NCBI GenBank assembly: GCA_036250195.1
Contig: JAVHZZ010000002.1
Location: forward strand, 273,281,460 to 273,345,459
Origin: Mixophyes australis
Lineage: Eukaryota > Chordata > Amphibia > Anura > Limnodynastidae
Length of the DNA stretch: 64,000 nucleotides
Direction: 5' to 3'
Shown here: piece by piece, positions 43,206 through 54,873 of the stretch
Layout of the letters: the number at the start of each line of letters is the position of its first letter
Position numbering within the stretch: position 1 is the first letter of the stretch
Program-made: the position numbers and the translations under genes
The notes under the pieces: model-generated
What the model was told of the DNA's origin: nothing
The model's input: the letters and a program-made list of their open reading frames with translations, nothing else
Databases searched by the model: none

Positions 43206-43831
43206 GGGGGACATTTGATAATAAGATAGCTGAATAACCATTGTAGCTGCTGGTGTGGAAAGTGTGTATTAGTTACTGCAAGTCAGAAGCTTTATTAGCC
43301 ATCAATATTAAAGCAGTCATTGGTGACTTCCATTTTTGTCTGGCTACTGATGAGGGAAGACAGTGAAAAGTGGAGACATGAAAGATGAATCAGTCATTGT
43401 AGAAATCTTAAGACAGTTATTTGCTGGCATTCATGACTGTCATTTACCATTTACATTAATCGCATCTGCTTCCTGTTCCGATGCTAGAGAAGGCTTTTGC
43501 TTTTGTGCTGCATGGGCAGAGTTGTTTTGTGCTCAGTATTTTTCTTTGGAATTATGCTCATTGCTGGATACAGAGTGTTCTCAGAAGTTGTGGCATCAGT
43601 TGCTGTAACCAAGGAGACAGCAGAGATCACCAAAGGAGGAACAAAGATGGCAAAAGCAATGACAATTGAACTCACAGGGTCTTACAGTTAAACTGAGATA
43701 GTATACTAGAAGACACTGTTTATATTTAGCATGGGACCTGTTAGCAAGGAAGATTTTGATGTGAGTTTTTCAACTTAACATGTATTGCATTTCCTTTAAG
43801 TGTAAGTACTGCTTAAAATAGCTAGAATAGC

Positions 43832-43871
<40 letters not shown>

Positions 43872-43939
43872 TTTGGTGAGTACAAAATGTCAACATCTCT
43901 TTGTTTGCACAAAGTGGTCATACACTTTTTGCATCCCCA
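43206..43939. other. No gene seen; (AAT)n microsatellite at 43830-43870
   Basis: Overlapping open frames at 43363-43691 lack a domain or a promoter. The microsatellite is a run of about 13 AAT units. Confidence 0.5.
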
Positions 43940-44300
43940 GGGCCTGATTCATCAAGGCACGTATTTGAGCATATCCTCTGCTAAATCAATCTGCGCATGT
44001 CACAAACTGGCCCATGCACCAGTGAAATCAGCAAAGTGCAACTCATCTTAGAATGCAAACTTACTGCAGCCTACGAGTTCAGGAAGGGAGCAGGGTGGGG
44101 AATGGGCAGATCCATGTAGTCAATGTACAGTGAGGGCATTCCCATGCAGCCCCTTCCAATTTAACCTCGGGCGCACATATTTTCAGCCATATTTTCACAT
44201 GTATTTTCAGCCATATCTCCATCTTCAGCTAGGGGTCTAGTCTAAGTGCAGCTGCCATTACAGCCACTAGACCTGCCGGCACTATACAGTGTTAAATTAA
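43940..44300. repeat. Harbinger-like MITE, left end
   Basis: Starts GGGCCTGATTCATCAAGGCA, like the element at 45774 (GGGCCTGATTCATTAG). The right end was not found; the extent is a guess. Confidence 0.4.
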
Positions 44301-44591
44301 ATAAATATTAAAAAAACAACAGAGTGCCCCCCACCCCTCACTCCAAAACAGTTTACCACTAGTGCTGAGAGCCTAGTCTGGTAGTAGCAAAATCGGAGGG
44401 GAAAAAAGCATGGGGTCCCCCCGATTTTACTATAGCAGGAGAAATCACAGCATTGGGTCCCCGTGCCATAATGTCAAACCAGACCCAGGCTGGTCACCAC
44501 GGGGCTGGATTCCCTATGAACTTGGCAACCGACAAAATAAATGCGGGCCTCCCTTTCCTAGAAGTACCCAGCCCCATGCTGAAAACACTAG

Positions 44592-44771
44592 TGAGTAGAT
44601 TTTCTAAAGCCTCTAAAAAGAAAAAGTGGAGGTGTTGCCCCTAGTAATCAATAAGATTCTGCCTATCATTTTCTAGAATGTCCAAAATAAATGATAGCTA
44701 GAATCTGATTGGTTGCTATGGGCAACACCTCCATTTTACCTTTATAGAAGCTGTAGTAGATCTAGCCCTAG
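44592..44771. repeat. Diverged palindromic MITE
   Basis: Left TAGATTTTCTAAAGCC, right ending GTAGATCTAGCCCTAG, with internal arms GGAGGTGTTGCCC and GGGCAACACCTCC and the central AAATGATAGCTAGAATCTGA shared with the MITEs at 35146-35499. A decayed member of the same family. Confidence 0.7.
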
Positions 44772-45773
44772 GACTCTTCCTTCATCCCTAGGTGGTATGT
44801 GTACAATAAAAGTGTTTTTAATAACCATGTTGTGTTGATGCATTACAGGTTTTAGCAAGCACAAGCTGTCATTAATAGCTTGGGTATGCTGGTGATTGTA
44901 GTATTACAACCACCAGCATATCCGTGGCAGCCAGGGCATGCTGGCACTTGGATAATCACAACTTCCACCTTCCAATGCAGAATAATCATCATCATCATCA
45001 TCATCAGAATAATCCACTTTGCACTGAGAAAGTTTAACTCATCTTAAATCTTCATGCATGCAGCAAGCACTCTGTTTAAACATTACTCCATAGCAGCATT
45101 TCTCACTCACATCCATCCACTTCCCACTGCTGCTGTGCACAAACAACCCAACTCTAGTTGCTGTTATCCACATAACAAGTCAAATGCAAGTCTTTCTCCA
45201 TTGTGTCTGTCACATTAAATCTCCCAAGCAAACACATACCTGCTTTCTGCAGATTTCTCAAAGCTGCTGCTGCTGCTGCTCTCAACATGCACAGATCTCA
45301 TGCTTGCATTCTCCACCACATTGTAACAGCATTAGGGGAACAGGTACCATCTCCTTGGATGGCAACAGAGAAGTCACATAAGTCAAGGATTTACAGTACA
45401 ACACGCCTCAAGCATTTTTATTAAACAGAAAAAAACAAAGAAAACTTCAAAATAATCACCTTGTCAGTACAGCAACACACAAGAAGACCCTCACTCCTGT
45501 GAAGGACCTTTTGTCCTACACGCATACACAACATAAAGGTAAATGCTCACCATTTGAAGAGTCTCTCAGGAGGCATCCAACCACCTCCCCAGGTCGGAGA
45601 GACTGCATGTCCAGCCTGACTGCTTTTTACGCACCCACACAAAGGTACAAATTAGCCTACACTTAAGCTGGTTGCCCAGAAGACCCGGAAAGGGCCTGAT
45701 AAATGGAGCCCATACTCTCTCTCCATTCATAACCGCAGGGACCTACACCAGTATGTGTGTATATAATATTTAT
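44772..45773. other. No gene seen; (ATC)n and (GCT)n microsatellites
   Basis: Short repeats at about 44988-45006 (ATC) and 45262-45280 (GCT). A partly self-complementary block at 44880-44945 (TATGCTGGTGATTGTAGTA; CCACCAGCATA) may be a further small repeat. The frames at 45184-45424 lack a domain. Confidence 0.45.
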
Positions 45774-46110
45774 GGGCCTGATTCATTAGCGATCTTATCT
45801 GCCGTTTTTTGCTGATCTTACGAAAATCTTCTCTGCGCATGCCCAGAAAAGGGAGTTAAGAATAAAAATCTGTTGCTTCAGTTAAGAATGTCTTAAGTTA
45901 AGGTGAAAACCCTTCTTAAGTGCACTTAAGAAGTTCTCCCAACACTTAAGAAAAAAGCGTTGGGAAAGAGAGGCGAATGGGCGGAGATTGGGCGGAGATA
46001 GTACTGACTTAAGAAGAGTAGGCACTTACCTCCGGATCTGTTTGGATAAATAAAAAGAAATGCTAAGAGTTTTTCTCAACTTCTTGCTTAAACTTAAGGA
46101 AGCTCAGGGT
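45774..46110. repeat. Harbinger-like MITE fragment
   Basis: Starts GGGCCTGATTCATTAGCGAT, an end of the Harbinger MITE type, followed by segments with TTAAG in both directions (CTTAAGTGCACTTAAG). The right end was not recognised. Confidence 0.5.
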
Positions 46111-47299
46111 CATGTTTAAGTCCTAAACAGCTATAGCAGCAGCGCTGAATAATAAAACTAAACTGTTAAAAATGCATCGTTCATTTAAAACACTCACAAC
46201 TAAATATGCACAACATACATCTTAATACACTTCACTCAAAAAAATATATTTTTTTTATTATATTTTACATTAATTGTAAACATTAAACAATGTACTGTTT
46301 TTTAAGAAACAAACATGGTGGATTCACAGTTGTAATAAATTGCAATGTAAAGACTGCCCTATACCTTTTTTTGATATTTAAAAAAAACGGCTAATAGGCT
46401 TCCTCTGCCCTTGCTGAGATTATTAGATGTGACTTTTATAGCCATAGCACTTAGAAAAAAAATAATGAAGCTTGATTGTTAGAGTTTAGGTTAAAATAGA
46501 CCAAACTAAAGACTTTCATTGATGTACTACCAGGCCTTAGCTGGGACATGTCTGCCTCACCTGAAAAATATTCAGTAATTAAGCATAGTCTGTGTTGATA
46601 ATATATCTGACTTACTATGTAAATTTTCTTTTCTGGCAAAGTAAAGTACATATACTAAATGTTGTGTGTTTATTGATTTTAAGGCACTGATTTGTCAATG
46701 TTTTCTAATGGATATTCCTTGCATTATCTTTCATTCTGAGGATAAGTGAGAAACAGACACAATTTTAGTAGAAATTAAATGTTTGTAATTTATTCCAAAA
46801 TATCTTAGGACCCAGCTGTTAGCTGGAGCACAAAGGATGTGTGGCAAGGATCATTTCATGGAGGAAGGTCAAGACTTGGAGGAGTTGCTTTTGCAGTATG
46901 TAAGTATCTATCGTGATTCCTTTTAAGTTATTGGGGGACCTGTGTTACAGTTAAAGCATCAGAAATTGTAGATTTTACAGCTTGAAAGTACAGGTGTATA
47001 CCAAGTACACACAGTCCAGTAATATCTTATTTCAAAATGACCTAAGGTTGTCTGCTTTTTCTGTAATATTTTAAACATATAAAGAAGACAGCCATTAAGG
47101 GTTCCAGCATGACCTGCCTTGCAATACCTCTAACCAATGGGATAAAACCAACATGCATGTGTTTGTATTCGATCTTTGTAAAAACATTTTTTTACAAAGG
47201 AGTTTGTATTTTCAGTTTGTTTTTATTTAGTGTTTCATTTGATTACTGAAATTGTGTTTCTAAATAAATATTAATACTTTTTTTTTTTTACCAATGCTC
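46111..47299. other. No gene seen, AT-rich
   Basis: About 1.2 kb. The minus-strand frame at 46451-46651 and the plus-strand reading at 46800-46910 have no recognisable domain. Confidence 0.5.
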
Positions 47300-47582
47300 A
47301 TGCTCCTGTAACTCTCTGCTGCTTTGGACACTTTTTAACACCCTCTTCTCCTACACATCCTTCACTCCATTGTCCATTTAGACACAGTTCTCTCCTGGGT
47401 CATTTCCTACCTCTCTAACCGCTCCTGTAGTGTACCCATCTCTGGCACATTCTCCCTTCCACCCTCACTCTCTATTGGGGTATCACAAGGCTCCTTTTTT
47501 TCTAAATGTTGTACTTTATTATTGTACATCTCTTGTCTTGGGTTACTTATTTGGTCATTTGGCCTCCAATACCACCTAAAGT
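47300..47582 (+). pseudogene. L2 LINE reverse transcriptase relic
   Basis: One frame reads HPLLLHILHSIVHLDTVLSW, then LSNRSCSVPISGTFSLPPSL, SIGVSQGSFF, and WSFGLQYHLK, which follows the L2 RT between motifs A and C. YADD is not present. A short indel lies at the T-run near 47495. An old fragment. Confidence 0.7.
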
Positions 47583-48115
47583 AAATCATGTTCTATACAG
47601 AGCTCATTCTTGTCCCTCATGCCAGAGTCACCAACTGGCCTCTAATCTCACATTTACTGCCAATAACATCACTATACCCTCTGTGTTAACTAAAATTTAA
47701 TTCCTCAGTTTTTTTCCATTCCTCAGTTAGTTTCATTCCACAGTTTTCTCCCATGATGGCCATAATAATAGTTTATGGCAGGGCCGGACTGGGACTAAAA
47801 ATCAGCCCTGGCATTTAAAGTACACAGGCCTGCCTCAGTCCCAGAACAAAAGAAAGTGTGTGCCGCCGCTGAGCGGCGGCGCCGAAAAGGGTGTTACCAC
47901 ATTGTGTTGTGGGTGTGGCCAACATGGGGCATCGATACATACATTATAATAAAACATTACATTTATCACGCCCTCCCAGCCACATCACGCCATCCCCAGC
48001 TCACTGTACTTATCTATGCTTCTGGTGCTGCTGACATCCATCAGGGTGGGAACTTCCTGTAGAGTGAGCAGGGAAGCTCTTTGTCTCACGAGATTACCAA
48101 ATCTTGTGATACTTA

Positions 48116-48913
48116 TGTTACGAGCCGCGGCTCCCCGACGGGCCGCCGCGGCTCACTTCCGGTTTCTTCAGATGTCCTGGCCGTCTCCATGACGCCCGGG
48201 ACGTCACTTCCGCCTCCTACGTCCCGGTTGCCTGGGCAACAACCGGGACGCTCTAATGTTACTGCCGCAGCGCCCGTCCAGCGGTCTTGCAACCGGGTGC
48301 GTGCGCGCAAAAGAAGATGACACTGTGTCAGATGATCACCTGTGTGGGGGAAGTTGCCCAGGAACAATAGCTTTTGTAACATGTTGTGGCAGATCTGACC
48401 ATGGTAATGATATCATGTTGCCTGCAATAGTGAGTATTATTTTGATTACTATTTCCTGGGTTTTGGTGCAGTAGGGAGGGGTTTCACTGGCACTCTCTCC
48501 TATTGGCTCCTCTCACTATTTAAGGCAGTGAGGACAGAGCCTCATTGCCAGTTATAGCTTCCTGTGTAGCTAGGCTCCTGTTCCTTGTTTCCCTGCTCCT
48601 GTGCTGTATTCTAGTTTGGATTTCCCGCGTATGACCCCTGGCGTGTTTCTGGACCTTGTTGTATTGCCTGTGAACTCTGACCTCAGCTCGTTATCTGCTA
48701 TCGCTGTCTGCTGCCGGCCCTTGACCTTTGCTTGGATCTCATGCTGCTGTGTACTACCTCACGCTTCCCCTGGGTTCTCCCCAGTCAGTGCACATTTCAC
48801 GACCCTCCGTTCGTCTGCTGCCAAGTCTGTCCCCACCACTAGGGGCTCCAGCGAACACCAGACTTCAGAGCAGACTCCGGCTTTTGTCGTGCTGACTGGA
48901 GGGGTTCCTAACA
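48116..48913 (+). mobile_element. Gypsy solo LTR
   Basis: Starts TGTTACGAGCCGCGG and ends GGTTCCTAACA, like the LTRs at 12181 and 22917; 5-bp duplication ACTTA (48111-48115 and 48914-48918). The dyad after TATTTAA (48524-48550) is GGCAGTGAGG facing CCTCATTGCC. It carries an insertion relative to the other copies near 48310-48470. Confidence 0.92.
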
Positions 48914-49267
48914 ACTTAGAGCTCCTCAGCTTGCTCTGCAGGGTGTGTCCTGTCCGGGAGAGCAGCTATCAGTTCCCTTCCCCTAACCAGAGCTGGATTA
49001 AGGCTCAGGGGGCCCAGGGTATTTAAGACAGCAGGGCCCCTATTATGTAACATAGTTATCATTTTAGACAAATACACATGCAATACTGTGTGCACTACTG
49101 TTTGAAGCACACAGCTCTGCCTTCACAAGCAGTACATTGTGAAGCGGGACATACCTCCCAACTGTCCTTGCCGTCAACCAAATCCTGGCTAAGTGAGGCA
49201 GTCACTCAAATTCAAGACTGCCCCACCAGATTCAGGACAGTTGGCAGACTGTCCTGCTCTCTCCTAC

Positions 49268-49351
49268 TGTCTTGGTCACTTTCACCACTTGTAGTAGCTG
49301 GTTTCTTTAGCTCAGTTCTTTCTTATCATGATCCTGGAATACTGGATGCCC
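49268..49351 (-). other. Exon-like module of the hAT family, copy 3
   Basis: Complement of the module at 19563-19646, with the donor-like ACAG/GTAGGAG kept. The acceptor is altered: TTTTTTCAGAATGGGG in place of CAAAATAGGG, so the original AG is lost. Confidence 0.5.
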
Positions 49352-49845
49352 CATTCTGAAAAAAATGGGATACATGAAATTTAGAAAACTTCAATCAGCC
49401 CTGGTGTTAAAACAATAGCACTCAAGTTTTATAATTAGGCTTCCCTCCAGTCCCTACAATAATAATATTCACATTTAATAAGTAGACCTATTTCCCTCCA
49501 ACCAGCCCCAACATTATATTAACGATATACCCATTTACTCAAAACATATTTCCCTCCCTGTAAACAGTCCAGCAATAAATTAAATAGCATTAAAGTTTAA
49601 TAAATATAGCCATTTTCCACAACCATCCCCAGCAAAAAATAATTCATATTTACATTTAATAAATAGAACTCCTCCCCAAAATCAGCACCATATTCAATTG
49701 ATAGCCCTAAACCACCCCAACATGAAATTAAAGGTTTCTTCACCTCACCTTAAATAATTAGCCCCCACCTACACTCCACCATTAAATAGCCTACCTCCCA
49801 CACTATATTAAGATCCTCCCTTCCCTCACATATTATATTAAAATA

Positions 49846-50225
49846 CTGCACACACACACAATATATACATGGCCCCACACACACATTAATATATACATGG
49901 CCCCCCACACACACACTAATATATGTATGGCCACACACACACACACACTAATATATGTATGCCCCCCCCCCCCACACACACACACTAATATATATATATG
50001 GCCCCACATACACACACTAATATATATATATGGCCCCACATACACACACTAATATATATATATGGCCCCACACACACACACACTAATATATGTATGGCCC
50101 CACACACACACACTAATATATGTATGGCCCCACACACACACACTAATATATGTATGGCCACACACACACACTAATATATGTATGGCCACACACACACACA
50201 CTAATATAAATATATATATATATGT
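49846..50225. repeat. (CA)n-rich minisatellite
   Basis: About ten units of 30-40 bp made of CACACACACA, CTAATATATGTATGGCC and short C-runs. Open frames on both strands are by-products. It lies where the other hAT copies have G-rich minisatellites. Confidence 0.9.
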
Positions 50226-50694
50226 TCAGACTCCACACAATTGCCAACCAGACACACAGGCCCCCCAGTGACACAAGCCAGCCCCCCCCATGACACACAG
50301 CCAGCCAGCCCTCAGTGACACATAACCAGCCAGCCCACCCCAGTCTCCCTGTGACACATAACCAGCCAGCCCACCCCAGTCCCCCTGTGACACATAACCA
50401 GCCAGCCCCCCCTCCCCTGAGAGAGACACACACTTACCTTTGTCACGTCGCTGCTCAGCGGACATTTGCAATGTGATGTACTGCCAGTAATCACATGGGA
50501 CGCGCACCACGTGACAGTAGCCGCCCCATGTGATTAAATAGCCACACATCACATTGCAAATGTCCACCGAGCAGCGCGCAGTGCGCTGCGCTACTCGGGC
50601 AGGCATCCTGTCCAGCTGGACCGACCCAACTAGCCATCGGCCCATCAGGCATTTCCCAGAAGTGCCCGATGGCCAGTCCGGCCCTGGTTTATGG

Positions 50695-52560
50695 TGATTC
50701 AAGTAAACCCCACCCCCTGGCCACCACACAAATGTGTATATATCTGGTCCTCAAAATTATTAATCCTCTACCTAGTACTGTGTTTAGCATACCATTAACC
50801 TTTTCCGACAATGTAAAGTTATGTAATACTTCATGTCTCTGCTGATCCCGTCAAATGAGGTAAAAAAAGTACACCCTTTGATGTAATATATGTTTGAACA
50901 ATTAGCTAAGCATATATATTTTTTATAATTTTATATAGCTCAAGAAAACACCCAGGCTGGGGTGGAAATTCCACAATCCAAAGATGCATTAATGCATGAC
51001 ATTTTAAAATATAAACAAAAAAATTATAAAAACTACATTTTTTAAAAAAAAATGTGTGTGTCTTTTGTAATTTAATTACAAGAAATGTGTCGAGGTTATT
51101 TTAGCCAATAATGGATGAGCAGTTACAAAATAAAATAAAATATAAATTTTTATTTACATTGGTCTCGTTGCCCTACATCATAATTTCTTTAACTTCAATT
51201 AATTGATTTGTTAATGGTGACCTTAGGAAATTTAACAATATTTTCAACTGAAAACTGAAATCACACCAAAACTGCACTTTGTCTCTTACACTTAGTAATT
51301 TAGTATTAGCTATAATTAACCATGTGCATAATGGCCATTATTGTATTTATAAATATCTGCCTTCACCAAGCAGTATGTGTGTGGCAAAATAATGTAATGA
51401 TAATGAAACTTCACACTTGGGCAGTCTAGGTCCAAGGATGGGCAGGTACTACTAGATGAGGAGTATGCCTTGGCTCTATGGCCATGCTGTGACCTAGAGG
51501 GACTGAGTTGTAAAGGAAAGGAAAGCACTATCAATCTGACAATTTGAAATGTAGCACAACCATGTTACAAAGCAAGGGTGAATAAAATAAGCTATTTACA
51601 GCAAAATAAGCAAACAATGCTAATATATTCACGTAGCCCATCCAAAGCACAAAACTAAGTTATGTTCAGTTATACTAGGACAAGCCCTAACCCTGCTCAA
51701 AATCTTTCCTTGATTACCTAAGGCTTTATGTTAAAAATTTTGCTACAAGTAATCTCAAGAACCAAACCATGCTACACTGCAAGTGGTGCTAATGAGTACT
51801 CTATTGTGTATATAAATTACAGTATGTCTGTTTTTCCAAAATTCACGTAATGTTTCCCAGCATTTGCACAACACATTGAAAATTTAAAGTGCACTCCAAT
51901 GCAACATGTTTTGGATAAGCTGCATAATGAATAATTTCTTCCCTTAATTAGCCACATAAGGGCAAAAAAAACCTGTACATACAACACAGACCCCAGATCA
52001 ATAAAACCTTTGCTTGTTCTACATTAAGAGGTACACACATATTTATGGACCCCGCAATAAAGAACAGACAGCTCTAAATTTAACTTTATTTGTAAGAAAT
52101 ACAACTTTTCAAAGTTCTAGTGTACTCTTACATTACACACTTGTCCATGTGCCTCAAACAATTTTAGCCCCCTAAATTAGAGATTTGCATTTACAATGTA
52201 CCTTGGATTTTGGTGCTATTGTTTTGTAGGAGGAGGGGGGTGCTTGTGTATGTGTTTGCTTACACTCACCAAAAATTTGACAACAATAATCAATTGATTT
52301 CGACTTAGCAAACACGTTGCTGGTCCATTTGTATAGTAAGCAGTAATTTTGGTGCTTGGATATTAGTGTTTTATTAGTGTTTATTAGTTTATTAGTGTTT
52401 GTTATGTTGACTCAGTGTACTGATTTTACAGTGTACACACAAACGACAATACGTTTTCATGTCTCATTTCAGCATAATATTTAGACAATAAGTCTAATTT
52501 TATTAAAATTAGACTAAAGAAACAAAATAAATAAAGTTGAAAATTAACAACAAAAACCAA
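50695..52560. other. No gene seen, AT-rich
   Basis: About 1.9 kb without recognisable coding frames or element ends. A local repeat of TTTATTAGTG lies at 52365-52400. Confidence 0.5.
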
Positions 52561-53183
52561 TTAAATCCTTTTTTTGTGTATTATTTTTTATTAAATCTTC
52601 AAAATTAGTACAAACATGATGTACATGTAACAAGTAAGGCATGTTTCAAACTTAGAGTCGCAGATATGATTCATGATCTAAGCCACAGTAAAATAACTTT
52701 GTTTTTTACGAATATACAATACAGAACAATTATAAAGATGTAATGACATAGATATAAAAGAAGACAAAGAAAAGTTAAAGAGAAGGGAGGTAAGAGTGGA
52801 TAGGGGAGGATGGTAATTCCTCGAGTGTATAAAGCCCAGATAAAAAAGATAGTGTCAACAGGGTTTACATGTAACATGACCTCTAGCATAAGCATCTATC
52901 AACATTCAGATCTCAACTGAGAATAGAGAACCCGAGTCGATAAGAGAGCAGTAAGACATGGATTCTTTAAAATCAAGTCATTGTAGCCATATTGCAGAGT
53001 ATTCATTTTGGCTGGAGAAGTATATGTCCTCCATAAGCCAATAAAGGTCAATCAGTCTAAACCACTCCCGTATGTCAGGGGGCACAGGAGACAACCAGTG
53101 GACTGGGACAACTGCTAAGGCGGCATTACATAGATGCCAAAGTAAGGATTTTTTGTAATGAGAAATTGGTATATTTGAGATAC

Positions 53184-53920
53184 TGTTAGGAGCTGCGGCA
53201 GCCACGGGCACCGGGCGTCCCGGCCGTCTCTTTAGTGACGGGGACATCACTTCCGCCAGCTGGTCCGACCATAGCCAAGGCAACGACCGGACACCGATTC
53301 CCTGCACAGCGCGCCCCGGCATACAGGACAGCCGGGCGCAGGCGCTGAAATCTCCCCAGCTTGTGGGCTGATTAATGTGGCTTTGTTTAATTAGTCCAGG
53401 CATGTGTATTGTTACAGTGCTTAGCCCTGATTGGTTGCTCTATGTATTTAGGGCAGGGAGGGCATAGCCTCCCTGCTGGTTATAGTGTTTCTGAACCAGT
53501 CTTGCTGACCTGCTCCTGTTTTCTATACCCTGTCCTGTGGATACTCTGTTGGATTTTCTGTGTATGACCCCTGCCTGGACTTTGGACTCTGCCTGTTTGC
53601 TCGTGACCCTGATCCTTTTGGCCTGTACCTTGGACTCTGCTACTTTGCCTGTGACCCCGACCTTTGGCGAGTTTATTGACTACCCTACTTGCCTGTGACC
53701 CTTGACCTCGGCTACCATTTGACTATCTGCTGCTTTCTACCCAGTCTCCTGGCCTGCCGCTGTGGTTCTGCATTACAAACCCACACTACACCTGGAGCGA
53801 AGTCCTGGGGGCATCTGAGTACCGGTGAGAACATCAAGCTCTAAGGGAAAAGCGTCTGCTATAGGTGAAGACCTACGCCATCTAGTTCTGTGGGTTGGTG
53901 ATCAGACCGACAGCCTAACA
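53184..53920 (+). mobile_element. Gypsy solo LTR, diverged
   Basis: Starts TGTTAGGAGCTGCGG and ends CAGCCTAACA; 5-bp duplication GATAC (53179-53183 and 53921-53925). Shares with the other three LTRs the TATTTA box, the dyad (53453-53476, GCAGGGAGG facing CCTCCCTGC, perfect) and the following GGTTATAG. Confidence 0.9.
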
Positions 53921-54873
53921 GATACTAAATAACCAGAAGTCTGTTCCATCTGGGGTCGAGGTGCCCAAAATCTTCTCTGTAACAGTTTTCAATTTATTCC
54001 AAAATGTTGCTATCACAGGGTAGGACCACCATGGTGGTTCCTGGTCCAGAACCACAGCTCCAACATATACCCAAGACATCTGGGTGCATTTTGCTTAGTT
54101 GAGAAGGGCATCTGTACCAACGGGAGAGGACCTTGTCTCTACCACAGAGAGGGTAGAGGAGCTCGCCATCGTATATTGAAAAGCTTTGGCCCAAAATTGT
54201 TCAGAGGTTTCTCTCCTCAATTCTCTGTCACAAGTACTGGCATAAACAGGTAATTTGGACTATAAGTTAACAATGAGTATTTGGTATATCTTTTGAGATG
54301 GTATGTTTGGGTTCGGTGGAGACACAGCGCAACTCCTCGAAGCCGGTCAGACCCCTACTCGCGCCCTCCATAACATCTCTCGATTGTACATAGTGTCTAA
54401 ATTATGACCAAAACTCTGAAGCAGATAGGCCTAGTCTGTCCTGTAAGAGAGAGAAGGCATGTATTTGTCCATTAGCCACCAGCTGGCCACTCCGAAGTGT
54501 CTTGTCTGTGTACCAAGTTCCAAAAGCCCCTGGTGTGAGTCCGGGTGTAAAGTCAGGATTGGCAGTCAGGGGAGTAAGAGACGACAGTGGGGATGATATA
54601 AATTTTAAAGTTTAGAGTCTGGCTCAGCATTGAACAGTGGGCCCAATTGTGGGATGTGAAGTGTGTGCCATGTTGGGCAACCAGGAAAATATAGTTGTGG
54701 AGACCCCCATTGCATATTCTTCAACATGAATCCACTGCTTAAAGGGTGTCGTTCTCGTCCACTTCATCACCCTGTTTAGAAGTACTCCCTGATAATATTT
54801 AGCAAAGTGAGGGAGCTGAAAGCCCCCCTGAGTCTTCTGCCTATATAAAATGTCATGGCAAAACCTAGGTGGC

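Larger units (their letters stand above)
47779..50686 (-). mobile_element. Non-autonomous hAT element, inverted sister of 16958-20331, with a solo LTR
   Basis: Both ends are CAGGGCCGGACTGG in inverted orientation; perfect 8-bp duplication GTTTATGG (47771-47778 and 50687-50694). Read on the minus strand it has the same order as 16958-20331: left arm with CCATCGGGCACTTCTGG, tandem array, AT-rich part, exon-like module (about 49268-49351), and the end part with GGCGCCGCCGCTCAGCGGCG. A gypsy solo LTR (48116-48913) lies in the last part. Confidence 0.93.

Noticed and set aside
43363..43691. Small membrane or secreted proteins
   Set aside because: Overlapping short frames without domain, promoter or splice support in AT-rich intergenic DNA.
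45184..45424. Short Cys/His-rich protein
   Set aside because: Open through a (GCT)n microsatellite; no further support.
49750..50433. Val/Cys/Gly-rich or His/Thr-rich repeat proteins on both strands
   Set aside because: By-products of the CA-rich tandem array.
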